The notes under the pieces are model-generated. The model did not search any database. It worked only from the letters and a program-made list of their open reading frames with translations, and was not told the origin of the DNA. A stretch of 64,000 nucleotides of DNA from positions 1 through 64,000 of the forward strand of contig JAZUDZ010000044.1 in NCBI GenBank assembly GCA_045639905.1, read 5' to 3'. The stretch comes from RGIG426 sp045639905. Lineage in GTDB: Bacteria; Bacillota; Clostridia; Oscillospirales; Acutalibacteraceae. The position numbers were made by a program, and so were the translations under genes. Below are positions 1 through 9,428 of the stretch, piece by piece; position 1 is the first letter of the stretch; each line of letters opens with the position of its first letter.

Positions 1-119
1 TAATCATGATAATTTTTGAAAGTGTGCTTCCTGCTTATGCTGCATATGTTTTTCTCGGAATTGTACTGGCCGATGTTGTCGTGATGATTGTTTTGATGAA
101 TACGATATGCAAAAAATAA
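1..119 (+). CDS. C-terminal end of a membrane protein (truncated by window edge)
   Basis: An open frame runs in from the left edge and stops with TAA at 117-119. It encodes about 38 residues: a short stretch containing FESVLPAYAAY, then a hydrophobic run (VFLGIVLADVVVMIVL), ending MNTICKK. This looks like the last transmembrane helix of a polytopic membrane protein with a short basic cytoplasmic tail, as in many transporters. Too little is present to name a family. It is followed at once by a strong hairpin at 141-186, which supports it being the true 3' end of a plus-strand gene convergent with the minus-strand gene at 242-1081. Confidence 0.5.
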   Translation, partial: IMIIFESVLPAYAAYVFLGIVLADVVVMIVLMNTICKK

Positions 120-140
120 ATCCCGGTTTGCCGGGTAAAA

Positions 141-186
141 GCAAAACCCGCCGAAAGGAAATGAACTCCTTTTCGGCGGGTTTTGC
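141..186. terminator. Bidirectional intrinsic terminator
   Basis: Nearly perfect inverted repeat with arms GCAAAACCCGCCGAAAGGA and TCCTTTTCGGCGGGTTTTGC around a short AATGAAC loop. It lies between convergent genes and carries A-rich and T-rich flanks on opposite sides, so it can serve both strands. A smaller CCCGG-TTTG-CCGGG hairpin lies at 122-135. Confidence 0.85.
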
Positions 187-241
187 TTTATCAAAAAAAC
201 ATCCTTATAGGGCGCTGGCATTTCCCTTTCACCGTTTTTAT

Positions 242-1081
242 TTATATTTCTATGGTTTTACCGGTTTGCAGTGGCACCAGCCGATTGCCCAAAATCTCTT
301 CAAGCCACTCAAAGGCCACCGTGCCGGTACAGTGTCCGGAATAGAATGTGGCGTCACTGGATTCCCGTATCACAGATGCCACCTTCTGCACTTCGCTTTT
401 GCTGTAGCTGCATGTGGAAGCACCGGCTATCCCCATCATATGAAAGCCACCGAAATAAGCCTTAATGGTTCTTCCCGGAAATGCTTCTTTCACCTCGTTG
501 ATAATAATATCCACTCCGGAATGAGAACAACTGTTAAAGCAAACAAGCCCGTCCTCTTCTTCAAAAATGACCGTTTGCTCATGGCTGAAATCATCAAACT
601 GAATCCGATTATTTGTTTCCACGCACATATGTGTGTGTTTCGCACGTTCCAAAATTCCTTCGGAACTGTGCGGAAGAATATAGATACCATCATCCGGTCT
701 AGCTTTTCCATCCACAAAAACAAACCGATCATTATACGACTCCAGCATCCCCTTCGGAATACCGATGTCCTTCTTTATCGGACCTGCGATTTTAAGAAAA
801 TGACGGTTCTTTGCGGTTTTCTGCAAATAGACGTGGGCTTTTTGATTGCGGGCAAAAAATGCGGCAAATCCACCGGAATGGTCATAATGGGCATGGGACA
901 AGAAGGCCATATCAATATCCGACAGGTCAACCCCCATTTTATCGGCGTTTGCTGCAAAAAGCTCGCTGGCACCACTGTCTATAAGGTACTTTTTATTTCG
1001 ATATTCCACATACAAACTAAGTCCGTGCTCCGCACAGAGGTCTTCGCCCGGTGAATTCTCAACCAAAACTTTTACAATCAT
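242..1081 (-). CDS. MBL-fold metallohydrolase (COG1237-like)
   Basis: This is a 279-residue metallo-beta-lactamase-fold protein. The zinc motif HAHYDH sits at about residues 63-68 (H63, H65, D67, H68), with later metal-ligand candidates in CSHSG, GGFHMMG and SGHCTG. The overall pattern resembles the family annotated as dihydropterin-ribofuranosyl-aminobenzene phosphate synthase-like hydrolases; the real substrate is unknown in most bacteria. An upstream in-frame start at 1126 exists, but AAGGAG lies 6 bases before the ATG at 1081, so that start is preferred. No signal peptide is seen. The next gene upstream on the strand is the ABC-F ATPase. Confidence 0.85.
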   Translation of the reverse strand: MIVKVLVENSPGEDLCAEHGLSLYVEYRNKKYLIDSGASELFAANADKMGVDLSDIDMAFLSHAHYDHSGGFAAFFARNQKAHVYLQKTAKNRHFLKIAGPIKKDIGIPKGMLESYNDRFVFVDGKARPDDGIYILPHSSEGILERAKHTHMCVETNNRIQFDDFSHEQTVIFEEEDGLVCFNSCSHSGVDIIINEVKEAFPGRTIKAYFGGFHMMGIAGASTCSYSKSEVQKVASVIRESSDATFYSGHCTGTVAFEWLEEILGNRLVPLQTGKTIEI

Positions 1082-1146
1082 ATTTTCTCCTTGCAAATGC
1101 ATTCCCTGCAAATCTGTGACCTGCAAACTTTAAAAGAGTAAACCCG

Positions 1147-3063
1147 TCATACCGTTTTGCATATGTTTTCCCACTGATCTTGCAAAAGTGTCCACTCATC
1201 CATCGCCGCTTCAAGTGATTGTTCCGCCTCGGAAAGCTGATTTCCGATGGATGTCAATCGCTCATAATCACTGATAACCTCCGGCAGTGCTGACTCAGCA
1301 TTTAACCTGGCAATTTCTTCTTCATATTGATTAATCTCTTTTTCCAGTCGCTCCAACTGCTTTTGAATCCTGTTTTTCTCTTTCAGCGGTGTCGTAAAAG
1401 ATTTTTTAGAAGACTGTTTGACAATCGGCTTGGAAGGCAATTCCGCCTCGACCGGGTTTTCTCTTAATTTTTCCTCATATTCCTCATATCCATACGGATG
1501 GAAGGTAATTTGACTCTCATCAAAAACAAGCAGCCTATCGGCGATTTTTCGAATAAAATAGCGGTCGTGGGAAACACAAAGGATTGTTCCCTCATACGCC
1601 TGAAGCATATTCTCCAGTGTTTCTTTTCCGACAATATCCATATGGTTTGTCGGTTCATCCAAAATCAAAACATTCGGACGACGTTTTAGTATTTTACACA
1701 GTGCCAGCCGGACTTTTTCACCGCCTGACAGTGAGTCTACCGTTTTAAAAACATCGTCTCCCGTAAACTGGAAGGCTCCCAGCGCTTTTCTGGCATCCGG
1801 GACGAGCATATGCGGAAATTCCGCACAAAAATCATCCAGTACCGTATCCGATGTGGACCGCATGGCGATTTGCTGGTCAAAATAACCAATCTTCGTACGA
1901 ACACCGAAATCATAGGCACCGGAAAGAGGCGGAACAATTCCCACAAGCGTTTTTAATAGCGTAGACTTACCGATACCGTTCTTGCCGACGATTCCAAGTT
2001 TTTGACCACGAAGAAGTTCAAATGAAACACATCCGAGGGGCTCACCGTAACCGATTTCCAGTTTACTCACATCAAGAACCTTTTTGACGCTGTCTTCTTC
2101 AGGTTGAAAATCTGCATGGAACGTTTGTAGGTCATAGCGGCTTGGAGCGTTTATCTTGACCATACGCTCAATTTGTTTAAGTTTGGACTGTGCCATAGCC
2201 GCCTTGGTAGCTTTGTATCGAAATCTCTCTATCAAACGGTTTAAACGCGCAATTTCAGCCTGCTGTGCCTCATAATCCTTGCACTGCTTCTCATACCGTT
2301 CCCGTTTCAGTTTCTCAAACTGTGCATAATTTCCGGTGTATTTTGTGGTCTCTCCGTATTCAATCTCATATACGACCGACACAATTCTGTCCAAAAACAT
2401 ACGGTCATGAGATACGACAACGACAGCTGAACGATAGTGCTGCAAATACTCTTCAAGCCACCGAATGGTTTCTATATCCAAATGGTTTGTCGGCTCGTCC
2501 AACAGCAGAATATCCGGTTTGCTAAGCAAAAGCTTTATAAAAGAAATCTTGGTTCTCTGCCCACCGGAAAACTCAGAAAGAGGTTTTTTCTTGTCCTCTT
2601 CGGAAAATCCGAACTTTTTGATCATAACTTCGATTTCTTTTTTATATGTATAGCCGTCCTGTCGGTCATAGGCGTCATGTAGCTCCGTATAGGCCTGCAC
2701 ATCTGCTTCCGTAGCCTCTGTGGCCATTTTCTCTTCCAGTGCTTCCATCTGCCGTTCCATTTTCGTCAAGTGGGCAAATACGGAATAAATTTCGTCAATC
2801 ATCAAAACAGAATTGTCTTGAATGTCATTTTGCTGCATATATCCGATAATCGGTTCTCCGGCATGTGTTACGGAAAAAGGTTCCTCACCGGTCCCCTGTT
2901 CCATTTCCACTTCTCCCAAAATTGCTTTAAACAACGTGGTTTTTCCGCACCCGTTTCGACCGACAACCGCGATTTTTTCCCGGTCACGAATTTCAAAATC
3001 CACACGCTCCAGGACAGTTTCCGCGCCACGCATGACAGATCCGTTTGTTATTTTGTAAAACAT
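1147..3063 (-). CDS. ABC-F family ATPase (YdiF/Uup-like)
   Basis: Soluble tandem ABC ATPase of 638 residues with no membrane segments. Domain 1 has Walker A GRNGCGKTT near residue 35, signature SGGQ, and Walker B ILLLDEPTNHLD. A linker rich in Lys/Arg follows (QQAEIARLNRLIERFR). Domain 2 has GKNGIGKST, LSGGEKVR and LILDEPTNHMD. The last ~90 residues form a charged coiled coil (EKNRIQKQLERLEKEINQYE). ABC-F proteins act on ribosomes, as translation factors or antibiotic-protection factors; which role applies here cannot be read from sequence. The start at 3063 has an AGGGAG site; a longer frame beginning at 3120 would start inside the lysA terminator and is rejected. Confidence 0.93.
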   Translation of the reverse strand: MFYKITNGSVMRGAETVLERVDFEIRDREKIAVVGRNGCGKTTLFKAILGEVEMEQGTGEEPFSVTHAGEPIIGYMQQNDIQDNSVLMIDEIYSVFAHLTKMERQMEALEEKMATEATEADVQAYTELHDAYDRQDGYTYKKEIEVMIKKFGFSEEDKKKPLSEFSGGQRTKISFIKLLLSKPDILLLDEPTNHLDIETIRWLEEYLQHYRSAVVVVSHDRMFLDRIVSVVYEIEYGETTKYTGNYAQFEKLKRERYEKQCKDYEAQQAEIARLNRLIERFRYKATKAAMAQSKLKQIERMVKINAPSRYDLQTFHADFQPEEDSVKKVLDVSKLEIGYGEPLGCVSFELLRGQKLGIVGKNGIGKSTLLKTLVGIVPPLSGAYDFGVRTKIGYFDQQIAMRSTSDTVLDDFCAEFPHMLVPDARKALGAFQFTGDDVFKTVDSLSGGEKVRLALCKILKRRPNVLILDEPTNHMDIVGKETLENMLQAYEGTILCVSHDRYFIRKIADRLLVFDESQITFHPYGYEEYEEKLRENPVEAELPSKPIVKQSSKKSFTTPLKEKNRIQKQLERLEKEINQYEEEIARLNAESALPEVISDYERLTSIGNQLSEAEQSLEAAMDEWTLLQDQWENICKTV

Positions 3064-3086
3064 GGAAACTCTCCCTTCTCTCATAG

Positions 3087-3114
3087 AAAACGCCCAATTC
3101 TCATTGGGCGTTTT
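3087..3114 (-). terminator. Terminator after lysA
   Basis: Perfect hairpin with arms AAAACGCCCAAT and ATTGGGCGTTTT around a 4-base loop, directly after the lysA stop codon and before the ABC-F ribosome-binding site. Confidence 0.85.
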
Positions 3115-3120
3115 TAGCAA

Positions 3121-4416
3121 TCAGACATCATTGCGAACAATATCTTCCAGGCTTTCCCGCTTAACAACAACACGGTCAACCTTATCCTTAATCATCACAA
3201 CGGGCGGACGGCGAAAACGATTATAATTGGAAGCCATTGAATAGTTATACGCTCCCGTCATCATAACCGCCAAAATATCACCGCAGGCGCAATCCTGAAT
3301 ACAAATATTCTCCTGAATCAAGTCCCCGCTTTCACAGCAGTGTCCGGCAATCGTCACTGTCTTTTCCGGTTTTTCGGATGCCTTATTGGCAATGACTACC
3401 GGATAATCTGCATTATATAACATATAACGCGGGTTATCTGTCATACCGCCGTCAACACTGACATATGTGCGGATATTCGGAATTTCCTTAATACCGCCAA
3501 CTGTGTATAACGTGATACCGGCCGGTCCAACCACAGACCTTCCCGGCTCTACTATCAAGAACGGAACCGGCATTTGCTTTTCTTCAGCCAGTCTAACCAC
3601 TTCATTTGCCAGTTCTCTGACAATTTCAGCCGGATTTTTGGGGTCGTCTTCCTTTGTGTAAGGAATGCCGAAGCCACCACCGAGATCCATATCCGACAAC
3701 ATAACCCCGGTCTCTTTATAAACATCCTGAATAAACTGAAGCATCACATCGGCAGCGTGCAGCATCGGCTTCTCGTCGCAAATTTGGGAGCCGATATGGC
3801 AGTGCACACCTTTAAGAAGAATGCCGGGAAGCGACAAAGCTTTTTTCACCGCTTTCATTGCGTCCCCGTTTTCCATAATGATGCCGAACTTGGAATCAAT
3901 TTGTCCCGTTTGAATAAACTTATGTGTATGCGCTTCAATTCCCGGTGTAAGACGAAGCAAAACAGAAGCCTCTTTTTTCATCTCACAGGCAATACGAGAT
4001 ACAAGATTCAATTCATTCACATTGTCAACAACAATACGCCCAATCCCTTTTCCAAGAGCAAAGCGCAGTTCTTCCTCGGTTTTGTTGTTACCGTGGAAAA
4101 TAAGATTTGAAGCCGGGATGTCCGTACAACAGGCCGTATACATTTCTCCAATAGAAACCACATCGGCCCCACAGGACTCGGAAGCAGCCAGACGATAGAT
4201 TTCCTTAAAGCTACACGCTTTGCTGGCGAACGCAACCAAACCGCCATTGGGGCAAAGTTCCTTTACGGCCATTTGCATTCCACGAAGCGTATTGCGAATT
4301 GTAGCCTCATCCATAACATAAAGCGGAGTTCCGTATTTCTGGACCAAATCAATCGTATCAACGTCACCGATTGTCAAATGGCCCTTTTCATTAATGTCCA
4401 AGCATTGTTGCAACAT
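3121..4416 (-). CDS. lysA: Diaminopimelate decarboxylase
   Basis: 431-residue fold-III PLP enzyme that decarboxylates meso-diaminopimelate to lysine, the last step of lysine synthesis. The PLP lysine is K66 in FASKACSF. The glycine-rich phosphate-binding segment (DLGGGFGIPY) and C-terminal motifs CESGD and GAYNYSMASNYN are typical of LysA, and the length fits the family. The AGGA ribosome-binding site lies in the 3' end of ysxC, whose stop is 3 bases upstream, so the two are probably co-transcribed. A terminator follows. Arginine/ornithine-type decarboxylases of the same fold are less likely given the CESGD context. Confidence 0.95.
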   Translation of the reverse strand: MLQQCLDINEKGHLTIGDVDTIDLVQKYGTPLYVMDEATIRNTLRGMQMAVKELCPNGGLVAFASKACSFKEIYRLAASESCGADVVSIGEMYTACCTDIPASNLIFHGNNKTEEELRFALGKGIGRIVVDNVNELNLVSRIACEMKKEASVLLRLTPGIEAHTHKFIQTGQIDSKFGIIMENGDAMKAVKKALSLPGILLKGVHCHIGSQICDEKPMLHAADVMLQFIQDVYKETGVMLSDMDLGGGFGIPYTKEDDPKNPAEIVRELANEVVRLAEEKQMPVPFLIVEPGRSVVGPAGITLYTVGGIKEIPNIRTYVSVDGGMTDNPRYMLYNADYPVVIANKASEKPEKTVTIAGHCCESGDLIQENICIQDCACGDILAVMMTGAYNYSMASNYNRFRRPPVVMIKDKVDRVVVKRESLEDIVRNDV

Positions 4417-4419
4417 TGG

Positions 4420-5004
4420 TTAATCCTCCGTAACTTCTTCCAAAATCTCCAGCAGTTCTTCTCTTCCCTGCCCGGTAACTGACGAATACGGAATTACGGT
4501 AAGCCCTTCAAAATCAGCAAAAATTTCATCATACCTGGCGAGCATTTCCCGCGTTTCCGTTTTATTCAGTTTATCTGCTTTGGTAAGAACAACCAAAAAA
4601 GGAAATTCTTCTTCTGCCAAAAACTCTATCATTTGTTTGTCATCGGCACTCGGCTCATGACGCATATCACAAAGTTGAATGACAAGACGAACATCACGGT
4701 CTGCGTGAAAATATCCTTCAATCAGGTCGCTCCATCTTTTTTTCTCGTTTTTGGAGACGCGGGCAAATCCATATCCCGGCAGATCCACAAAACGAAGAGT
4801 GCTCAGTTTATAAAAATTGATTGTTGCTGTTTTGCCGGGTGTCGCACTGGTTCTCGCCAGATTTTTTCGATTCAGCAAGGTGTTGATTAAAGTGGATTTT
4901 CCCACATTGGAACGTCCGGAAAACACAATTTCCGGAAGTGTGCACGACGGAAGCTGAGACGAAAGCGCGGCAGAGCTCTCAAAAGCAGCTGTCTCAATTT
5001 TCAT
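4420..5004 (-). CDS. ysxC: Ribosome biogenesis GTPase YsxC/EngB
   Basis: A 194-residue TRAFAC GTPase needed for 50S subunit assembly in Bacillus. G1 is GRSNVGKST (residues 30-38), G3 is DLPGYG, and G4 is TKAD. A start at 5037 would overlap the end of lon; the ATG at 5004 has GAGGGTGA just upstream and gives the usual family length. The order lon-ysxC is conserved across Firmicutes and supports the assignment. Confidence 0.95.
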   Translation of the reverse strand: MKIETAAFESSAALSSQLPSCTLPEIVFSGRSNVGKSTLINTLLNRKNLARTSATPGKTATINFYKLSTLRFVDLPGYGFARVSKNEKKRWSDLIEGYFHADRDVRLVIQLCDMRHEPSADDKQMIEFLAEEEFPFLVVLTKADKLNKTETREMLARYDEIFADFEGLTVIPYSSVTGQGREELLEILEEVTED

Positions 5005-5017
5005 ACTGTCACCCTCT

Positions 5018-7432
5018 TTACTGCGGAGCGGAAACAACCGGCACTTCGGTATGTGTCAGCCCTCTGGATTGACTGATCCCGTTTGGAATGCTTTTCTTCT
5101 TTTTCGGAATAAGAAGAACCTTTGATAAAACCTGTTCAACCGTAGAAACCGGAATGAATTCCAACCCGTTTCGAACCTCGGGATCCAGTTTTTCAAGATC
5201 CGCCTGGTTTTGTTCGGGAATCAATACTTTTTTCATCTGATGTGTATAGGCAGCCATAGCTTTTTCTTTAAGGCCACCAATAGGAAGCACTTTTCCCCGA
5301 AGAGAAATCTCACCGGTCATGGCAAATTGTCCGGACACCGGATACCCGCTAAGAGCCGATACCAATGCAGTAACCATAGTGACACCGGCCGACGGACCGT
5401 CTTTCGGTACCGCCCCCTCCGGCGCATGAATGTGCAAATCCCGCGTCTTGTAGAAGTCCTTATCAATGCCGTATTCTTCAGCATGTGCACGAACGTAGGA
5501 AACTGCAATTTTCGCAGATTCCTTCATGACATCTCCCAAAGAACCGGTCAATTCAATTTTTCCGGAACCTTCTAAAACGGCAACCTCAATCGGAAGAAGT
5601 TCGCCACCAACACTGGTCCAAGCCAGTCCATTGGCTACACCGATTTCATTCTTACCGGCCAGATCTTCTTCAACATAACGAGGCGCACCCAAATGCTCTT
5701 TTAAATTCTTAACGGTTAAACGGGGGGCCGATTGTCCCTCGACAACTTTCTTTGCTGCAATACGGCAAACCTTACCGATGGTTCTCTCCAGTGTACGCAC
5801 GCCGGCCTCTCTGGTATATCCGGTTATAATGGCACGAATGACCGGTTCACTGAAGGAGAGTTGTTTTGCATTTAACCCGTTTTGTTTCAACTGTTTCTTT
5901 ACCAGGTGGTCCTTGGCAATATGTATTTTTTCCTGCTCCGTATAGCCATCCAGGGCAATTAGATCCATTCGGTCTAACAGCGGCGTAGGAATGGCACTTT
6001 GATCATTGGCAGTCGTAATAAACAAAACGTTGGACAGGTCAAAATCCAGGTCGACATAATGGTCCACGAAGCGACAGTTCTGTTCGGTATCCAACACTTC
6101 GAGCAATGCCGATGCAGGGTCTCCTCGGAAATCGTTTCCCAGTTTATCAACCTCGTCAAGCAAAATCAAAGGATTGGAAGTTCCTGCCTTGTTCACGGCA
6201 TCCATAATTCGTCCCATCATAGAACCAATATAGGTCCGGCGATGTCCACGGATTTCAGATTCGTCACGAACGCCTCCCAAGGATACACGTGCATAGGCTC
6301 TTCCCGTTGCTTCGGCAATGGATTTTGCAATAGATGTTTTACCGACACCGGGAGGTCCAACAAGACAGATAACCTGTCCTTGTAAAGAATCGGACAAGGC
6401 CCGGACCGCCAGGATTTCCAGGATTCGTTCTTTCACATCCTTAAGTCCATAATGATCTCTGTCCAAAATATCACGTGCTTTGACAATATCCGTGCACTCC
6501 GCTGAAGTTTTATCCCACGGCAGACCGATACAGGTCTCTAAGTACACACGGATAACCGATGCTTCGTGAGAACCAAACGGCATTTTTGCCAGCTTGGAAC
6601 ATTCTTTCAAAAGCTTCTCGCGATTATCATCCGACAAAGGAAGCTCCGCTATTTTTTTGCGAAACTCTTCCGCTTCCTCAACCGGATTATCTCCATCACC
6701 CAGTTCCTCACTGATAGCCCGGAGTTGTTCATGCAAATAGTATTCCCTTTGATTTTCGTCGATATGATCTTGTGCCTTTTCCAAAATCTCCGTTTCAACC
6801 TCTTTGACCTTGGTTTCGCGGAGAAGAATATTCAAAACCTTTTTAGAACGACGGGACACCGGAAATGTTTCCAGTAGTTCCTGTGCTTCTTCTATTTTCA
6901 GTTGTTTCAAGAAAGAAGCAATTAAATCACACATTTCCCCCAGGTTAGATGTGGATTCCAAACGATGCAAAGCCTCCGGAGGCAAATTCGCATCCATTTT
7001 CTCATATTGGGCAAACTGATCCAGGAGCAGGTTTTCCATAGCCTGTTCCTGAATGGCATTCGCCATGGACTTGCACTCGCACTCGATGGCCTGCACTTCT
7101 AAAAACGAATCCATATGAAGGATTCGTCCCAGTTTTGCACGATACAAACATTCGGCGATAATATGATAATTCTCTCCCGGAAGCTGCATCACCTGGTGAA
7201 CACGAACAACCACACCCACCGTGTACAAATCCTCCGGAAGAGGTTCTTCTTCGTAAAGATCTTTTTGTGTAACAAGAAACAGCAGTTTATCTCTGTCCAT
7301 TGCCTCCTTTAAGGCACTGACAGAGCGAGGTCTTCCCACATCAAAATGAGCGATACTGCCGGGGAAAACAACCAATCCTCGCAAAGCGAGCAATGGCATA
7401 TGCTGAATCCTGCTTGACTGAATTTCTGTCAT
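5018..7432 (-). CDS. lon: ATP-dependent protease La (Lon)
   Basis: 804-residue LonA protease. It has an N-terminal substrate-binding domain (~1-200), a coiled coil, the AAA+ module with Walker A GPPGVGKT (359-366), and a C-terminal peptidase with the Ser-Lys dyad: S681 in KDGPSAG and K722 in GGLKEKA. Lon degrades misfolded and selected regulatory proteins in the cytoplasm. A basic C-terminal tail (PKKKKS near residue 776) follows the protease domain. The start has GAGGA 7 bases upstream. It lies 25 bases downstream of clpX. Confidence 0.97.
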   Translation of the reverse strand: MTEIQSSRIQHMPLLALRGLVVFPGSIAHFDVGRPRSVSALKEAMDRDKLLFLVTQKDLYEEEPLPEDLYTVGVVVRVHQVMQLPGENYHIIAECLYRAKLGRILHMDSFLEVQAIECECKSMANAIQEQAMENLLLDQFAQYEKMDANLPPEALHRLESTSNLGEMCDLIASFLKQLKIEEAQELLETFPVSRRSKKVLNILLRETKVKEVETEILEKAQDHIDENQREYYLHEQLRAISEELGDGDNPVEEAEEFRKKIAELPLSDDNREKLLKECSKLAKMPFGSHEASVIRVYLETCIGLPWDKTSAECTDIVKARDILDRDHYGLKDVKERILEILAVRALSDSLQGQVICLVGPPGVGKTSIAKSIAEATGRAYARVSLGGVRDESEIRGHRRTYIGSMMGRIMDAVNKAGTSNPLILLDEVDKLGNDFRGDPASALLEVLDTEQNCRFVDHYVDLDFDLSNVLFITTANDQSAIPTPLLDRMDLIALDGYTEQEKIHIAKDHLVKKQLKQNGLNAKQLSFSEPVIRAIITGYTREAGVRTLERTIGKVCRIAAKKVVEGQSAPRLTVKNLKEHLGAPRYVEEDLAGKNEIGVANGLAWTSVGGELLPIEVAVLEGSGKIELTGSLGDVMKESAKIAVSYVRAHAEEYGIDKDFYKTRDLHIHAPEGAVPKDGPSAGVTMVTALVSALSGYPVSGQFAMTGEISLRGKVLPIGGLKEKAMAAYTHQMKKVLIPEQNQADLEKLDPEVRNGLEFIPVSTVEQVLSKVLLIPKKKKSIPNGISQSRGLTHTEVPVVSAPQ

Positions 7433-7457
7433 TTATGAATTCCTCAGATTTTTAGTT

Positions 7458-8756
7458 TTAAGACGGCATCGCGCGTTTTTTCTGCACGAGCTTTGTTGCG
7501 GATTTTTTTCGATTTGCTTTTTTATTCGGATCCTGAATAATTTGGGGCTCTTCCGTTCCGTCTACACAGCCCTTCGTGATGATGACACGAGAGGCTTTTG
7601 CATCAGAAGGAATCTCATACATTAAATTCGTCAAAAGTCCTTCCATAATGGAACGAAGTCCTCTGGCACCGGTATCCAAATCCAAAGTCTTTTGGGCAAT
7701 GGCCCGTAAAGCATCCTCTTCAAATTCCAATTCCACCTCATCCAAAGAAAAGAGGTACTGATACTGCTTAACAAGCGAATCTTTCGGCTCTTTCAAAATT
7801 TTTACAAGAGCGTCAACATCCAGCGCTTCCAGTGTCGTCTGAATGGGCATACGTCCGACAATTTCCGGAATCAATCCGTAACGGATCAAATCCTGCGGGA
7901 TAATCTTTTCCAGGAGTTTTTTCTGATTTATGTCAGATTTGGAAACGACCTCGTTTCCAAAGCCGAGCGATCCTCCACCCAAACGCTTTTCAATGATGCT
8001 TTCAATACCGGCAAAAGCACCACCGAGAATAAACAAAATATTTGTGGTATCAATTTGAATGCATTCTGCCTGTGGGTGCTTTCTGCCCCCCGTCGGCGGA
8101 ACATTGGCAACGGTCCCCTCTAAAATCTTCAAGAGGGCCTGCTGCACCCCTTCGCCACTAACATCACGTGTAATAGACGGATTTTCACTGCGGCGGGAAA
8201 TCTTATCAATTTCGTCCACATAGATAATACCGTACTGAGCACGAGAAACATCATAATCTGCAGACTGAATCAAACGTAAGAGGATGTTTTCAACATCTTC
8301 ACCAACGTATCCTGCCTCTGTCAATGTAGTGGCATCCGTAATGGCAAACGGAACATCCAAAATTCTCGCAAGCGTCTGGGCCAAGGCTGTCTTACCGACA
8401 CCGGTCGGTCCCAAAAGCAAAACATTGCTCTTCCCGATTTCCACGCCCTGGTCCGGCGTCTTGCAGAAAATTCGTTTGTAATGGTTATATACGGCAACAG
8501 ATAAAACGGTTTTCGCTTTTTCCTGGCCGATGACATACTCATCCAGTTGAGCTTTAATCTCTTTCGGCGTCGGCAAATCCATCGTTTCGGTCGTCAACGG
8601 TTTTGATACAGGAACAGGGTTCATGACTTCCTGACAAAGAGCTACACATTCATTACAAATGAACGCTCCATGTCCACCTGCCAAAATCTGATCCACATCA
8701 TTTTGGCTTCTGCCGCAAAATGAGCAGAACACCCCATCATTTGTTTTGTTTGCCAT
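7458..8756 (-). CDS. clpX: Clp protease ATPase subunit ClpX
   Basis: 432-residue AAA+ unfoldase that feeds ssrA-tagged and other substrates to ClpP. The N-terminal zinc-binding domain has C11, C14, C34 and C37. Walker A is GPTGVGKT (116-123), with Walker B YVDEIDK and the pore-loop region following. The C-terminus is basic (KKANRKKSATK), slightly longer than typical. GAGGAGG precedes the ATG by 8 bases. It sits directly downstream of clpP, the usual order. Confidence 0.97.
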   Translation of the reverse strand: MANKTNDGVFCSFCGRSQNDVDQILAGGHGAFICNECVALCQEVMNPVPVSKPLTTETMDLPTPKEIKAQLDEYVIGQEKAKTVLSVAVYNHYKRIFCKTPDQGVEIGKSNVLLLGPTGVGKTALAQTLARILDVPFAITDATTLTEAGYVGEDVENILLRLIQSADYDVSRAQYGIIYVDEIDKISRRSENPSITRDVSGEGVQQALLKILEGTVANVPPTGGRKHPQAECIQIDTTNILFILGGAFAGIESIIEKRLGGGSLGFGNEVVSKSDINQKKLLEKIIPQDLIRYGLIPEIVGRMPIQTTLEALDVDALVKILKEPKDSLVKQYQYLFSLDEVELEFEEDALRAIAQKTLDLDTGARGLRSIMEGLLTNLMYEIPSDAKASRVIITKGCVDGTEEPQIIQDPNKKANRKKSATKLVQKKRAMPS

Positions 8757-8793
8757 AGTAATCGCCTCCTCAAACCGGTGATATGTTGTGTGT

Positions 8794-9390
8794 TTAGCGT
8801 TTTGTAATAACCTTATCGATCAAACCATATTTGACTGCCTCTTCGGGCGTCATGTAGTTGTCACGGTCCGTATCTCTCTCGATGGTCTCGATAGACTGGC
8901 CGGTCATTTCCGCCAAAAGGGTATTCATCTTATTGCGGATATACAGAATATGATCCGCCTGAATCTTGATATCACTGGCCTGACCCTGGGTTCCTCCAAG
9001 CGGCTGATGAATCATAATTTCACTGTTCGGAAGAGCCAAACGCTTACCTTTGGCACCGGCAGCAAGCAGGAACGAACCCATGCTGGCAGCCATTCCCATA
9101 CAGATAGTGGAAACATCACAACGAATAAAATTCATTGTGTCATAAATGGCCATACCGTCTTTGATGTTTCCACCGGGACTGTTAATATAGAGGCTGATAT
9201 CCTTGTCCGGATCCTGCCCTTCCAAATACAAAAGCTGTGCAACAACCAAAGAAGCGGTCACTTCATTAACCTCGTCACAAAGCATAATAATACGCTCGTT
9301 GAGCAAGCGGGAATAAATGTCGTAACTACGCTCACCGTGACTGGTTTGTTCAACAACATACGGAACAAGGCTCATAAAATTATTATCCAT
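8794..9390 (-). CDS. clpP: ATP-dependent Clp protease proteolytic subunit
   Basis: 198-residue serine peptidase of the ClpXP/ClpCP machine. The catalytic triad is S103 (GMAASMGS), H128 (MIHQPLGG) and D177 (DTDRDNYM), with family spacing. The classical N-terminus MSLVPYVVEQTS begins at residue 6. The chosen ATG at 9390 has AAAGGAGG 8 bases upstream; an in-frame ATG at 9426 lacks one and would overlap the tig stop region. Part of the tig-clpP-clpX-lon run. Confidence 0.97.
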   Translation of the reverse strand: MDNNFMSLVPYVVEQTSHGERSYDIYSRLLNERIIMLCDEVNEVTASLVVAQLLYLEGQDPDKDISLYINSPGGNIKDGMAIYDTMNFIRCDVSTICMGMAASMGSFLLAAGAKGKRLALPNSEIMIHQPLGGTQGQASDIKIQADHILYIRNKMNTLLAEMTGQSIETIERDTDRDNYMTPEEAVKYGLIDKVITKR

Positions 9391-9428
9391 ATTTCCAATC
9401 CTCCTTTGAATTGTGTCAGAGTTCAAAA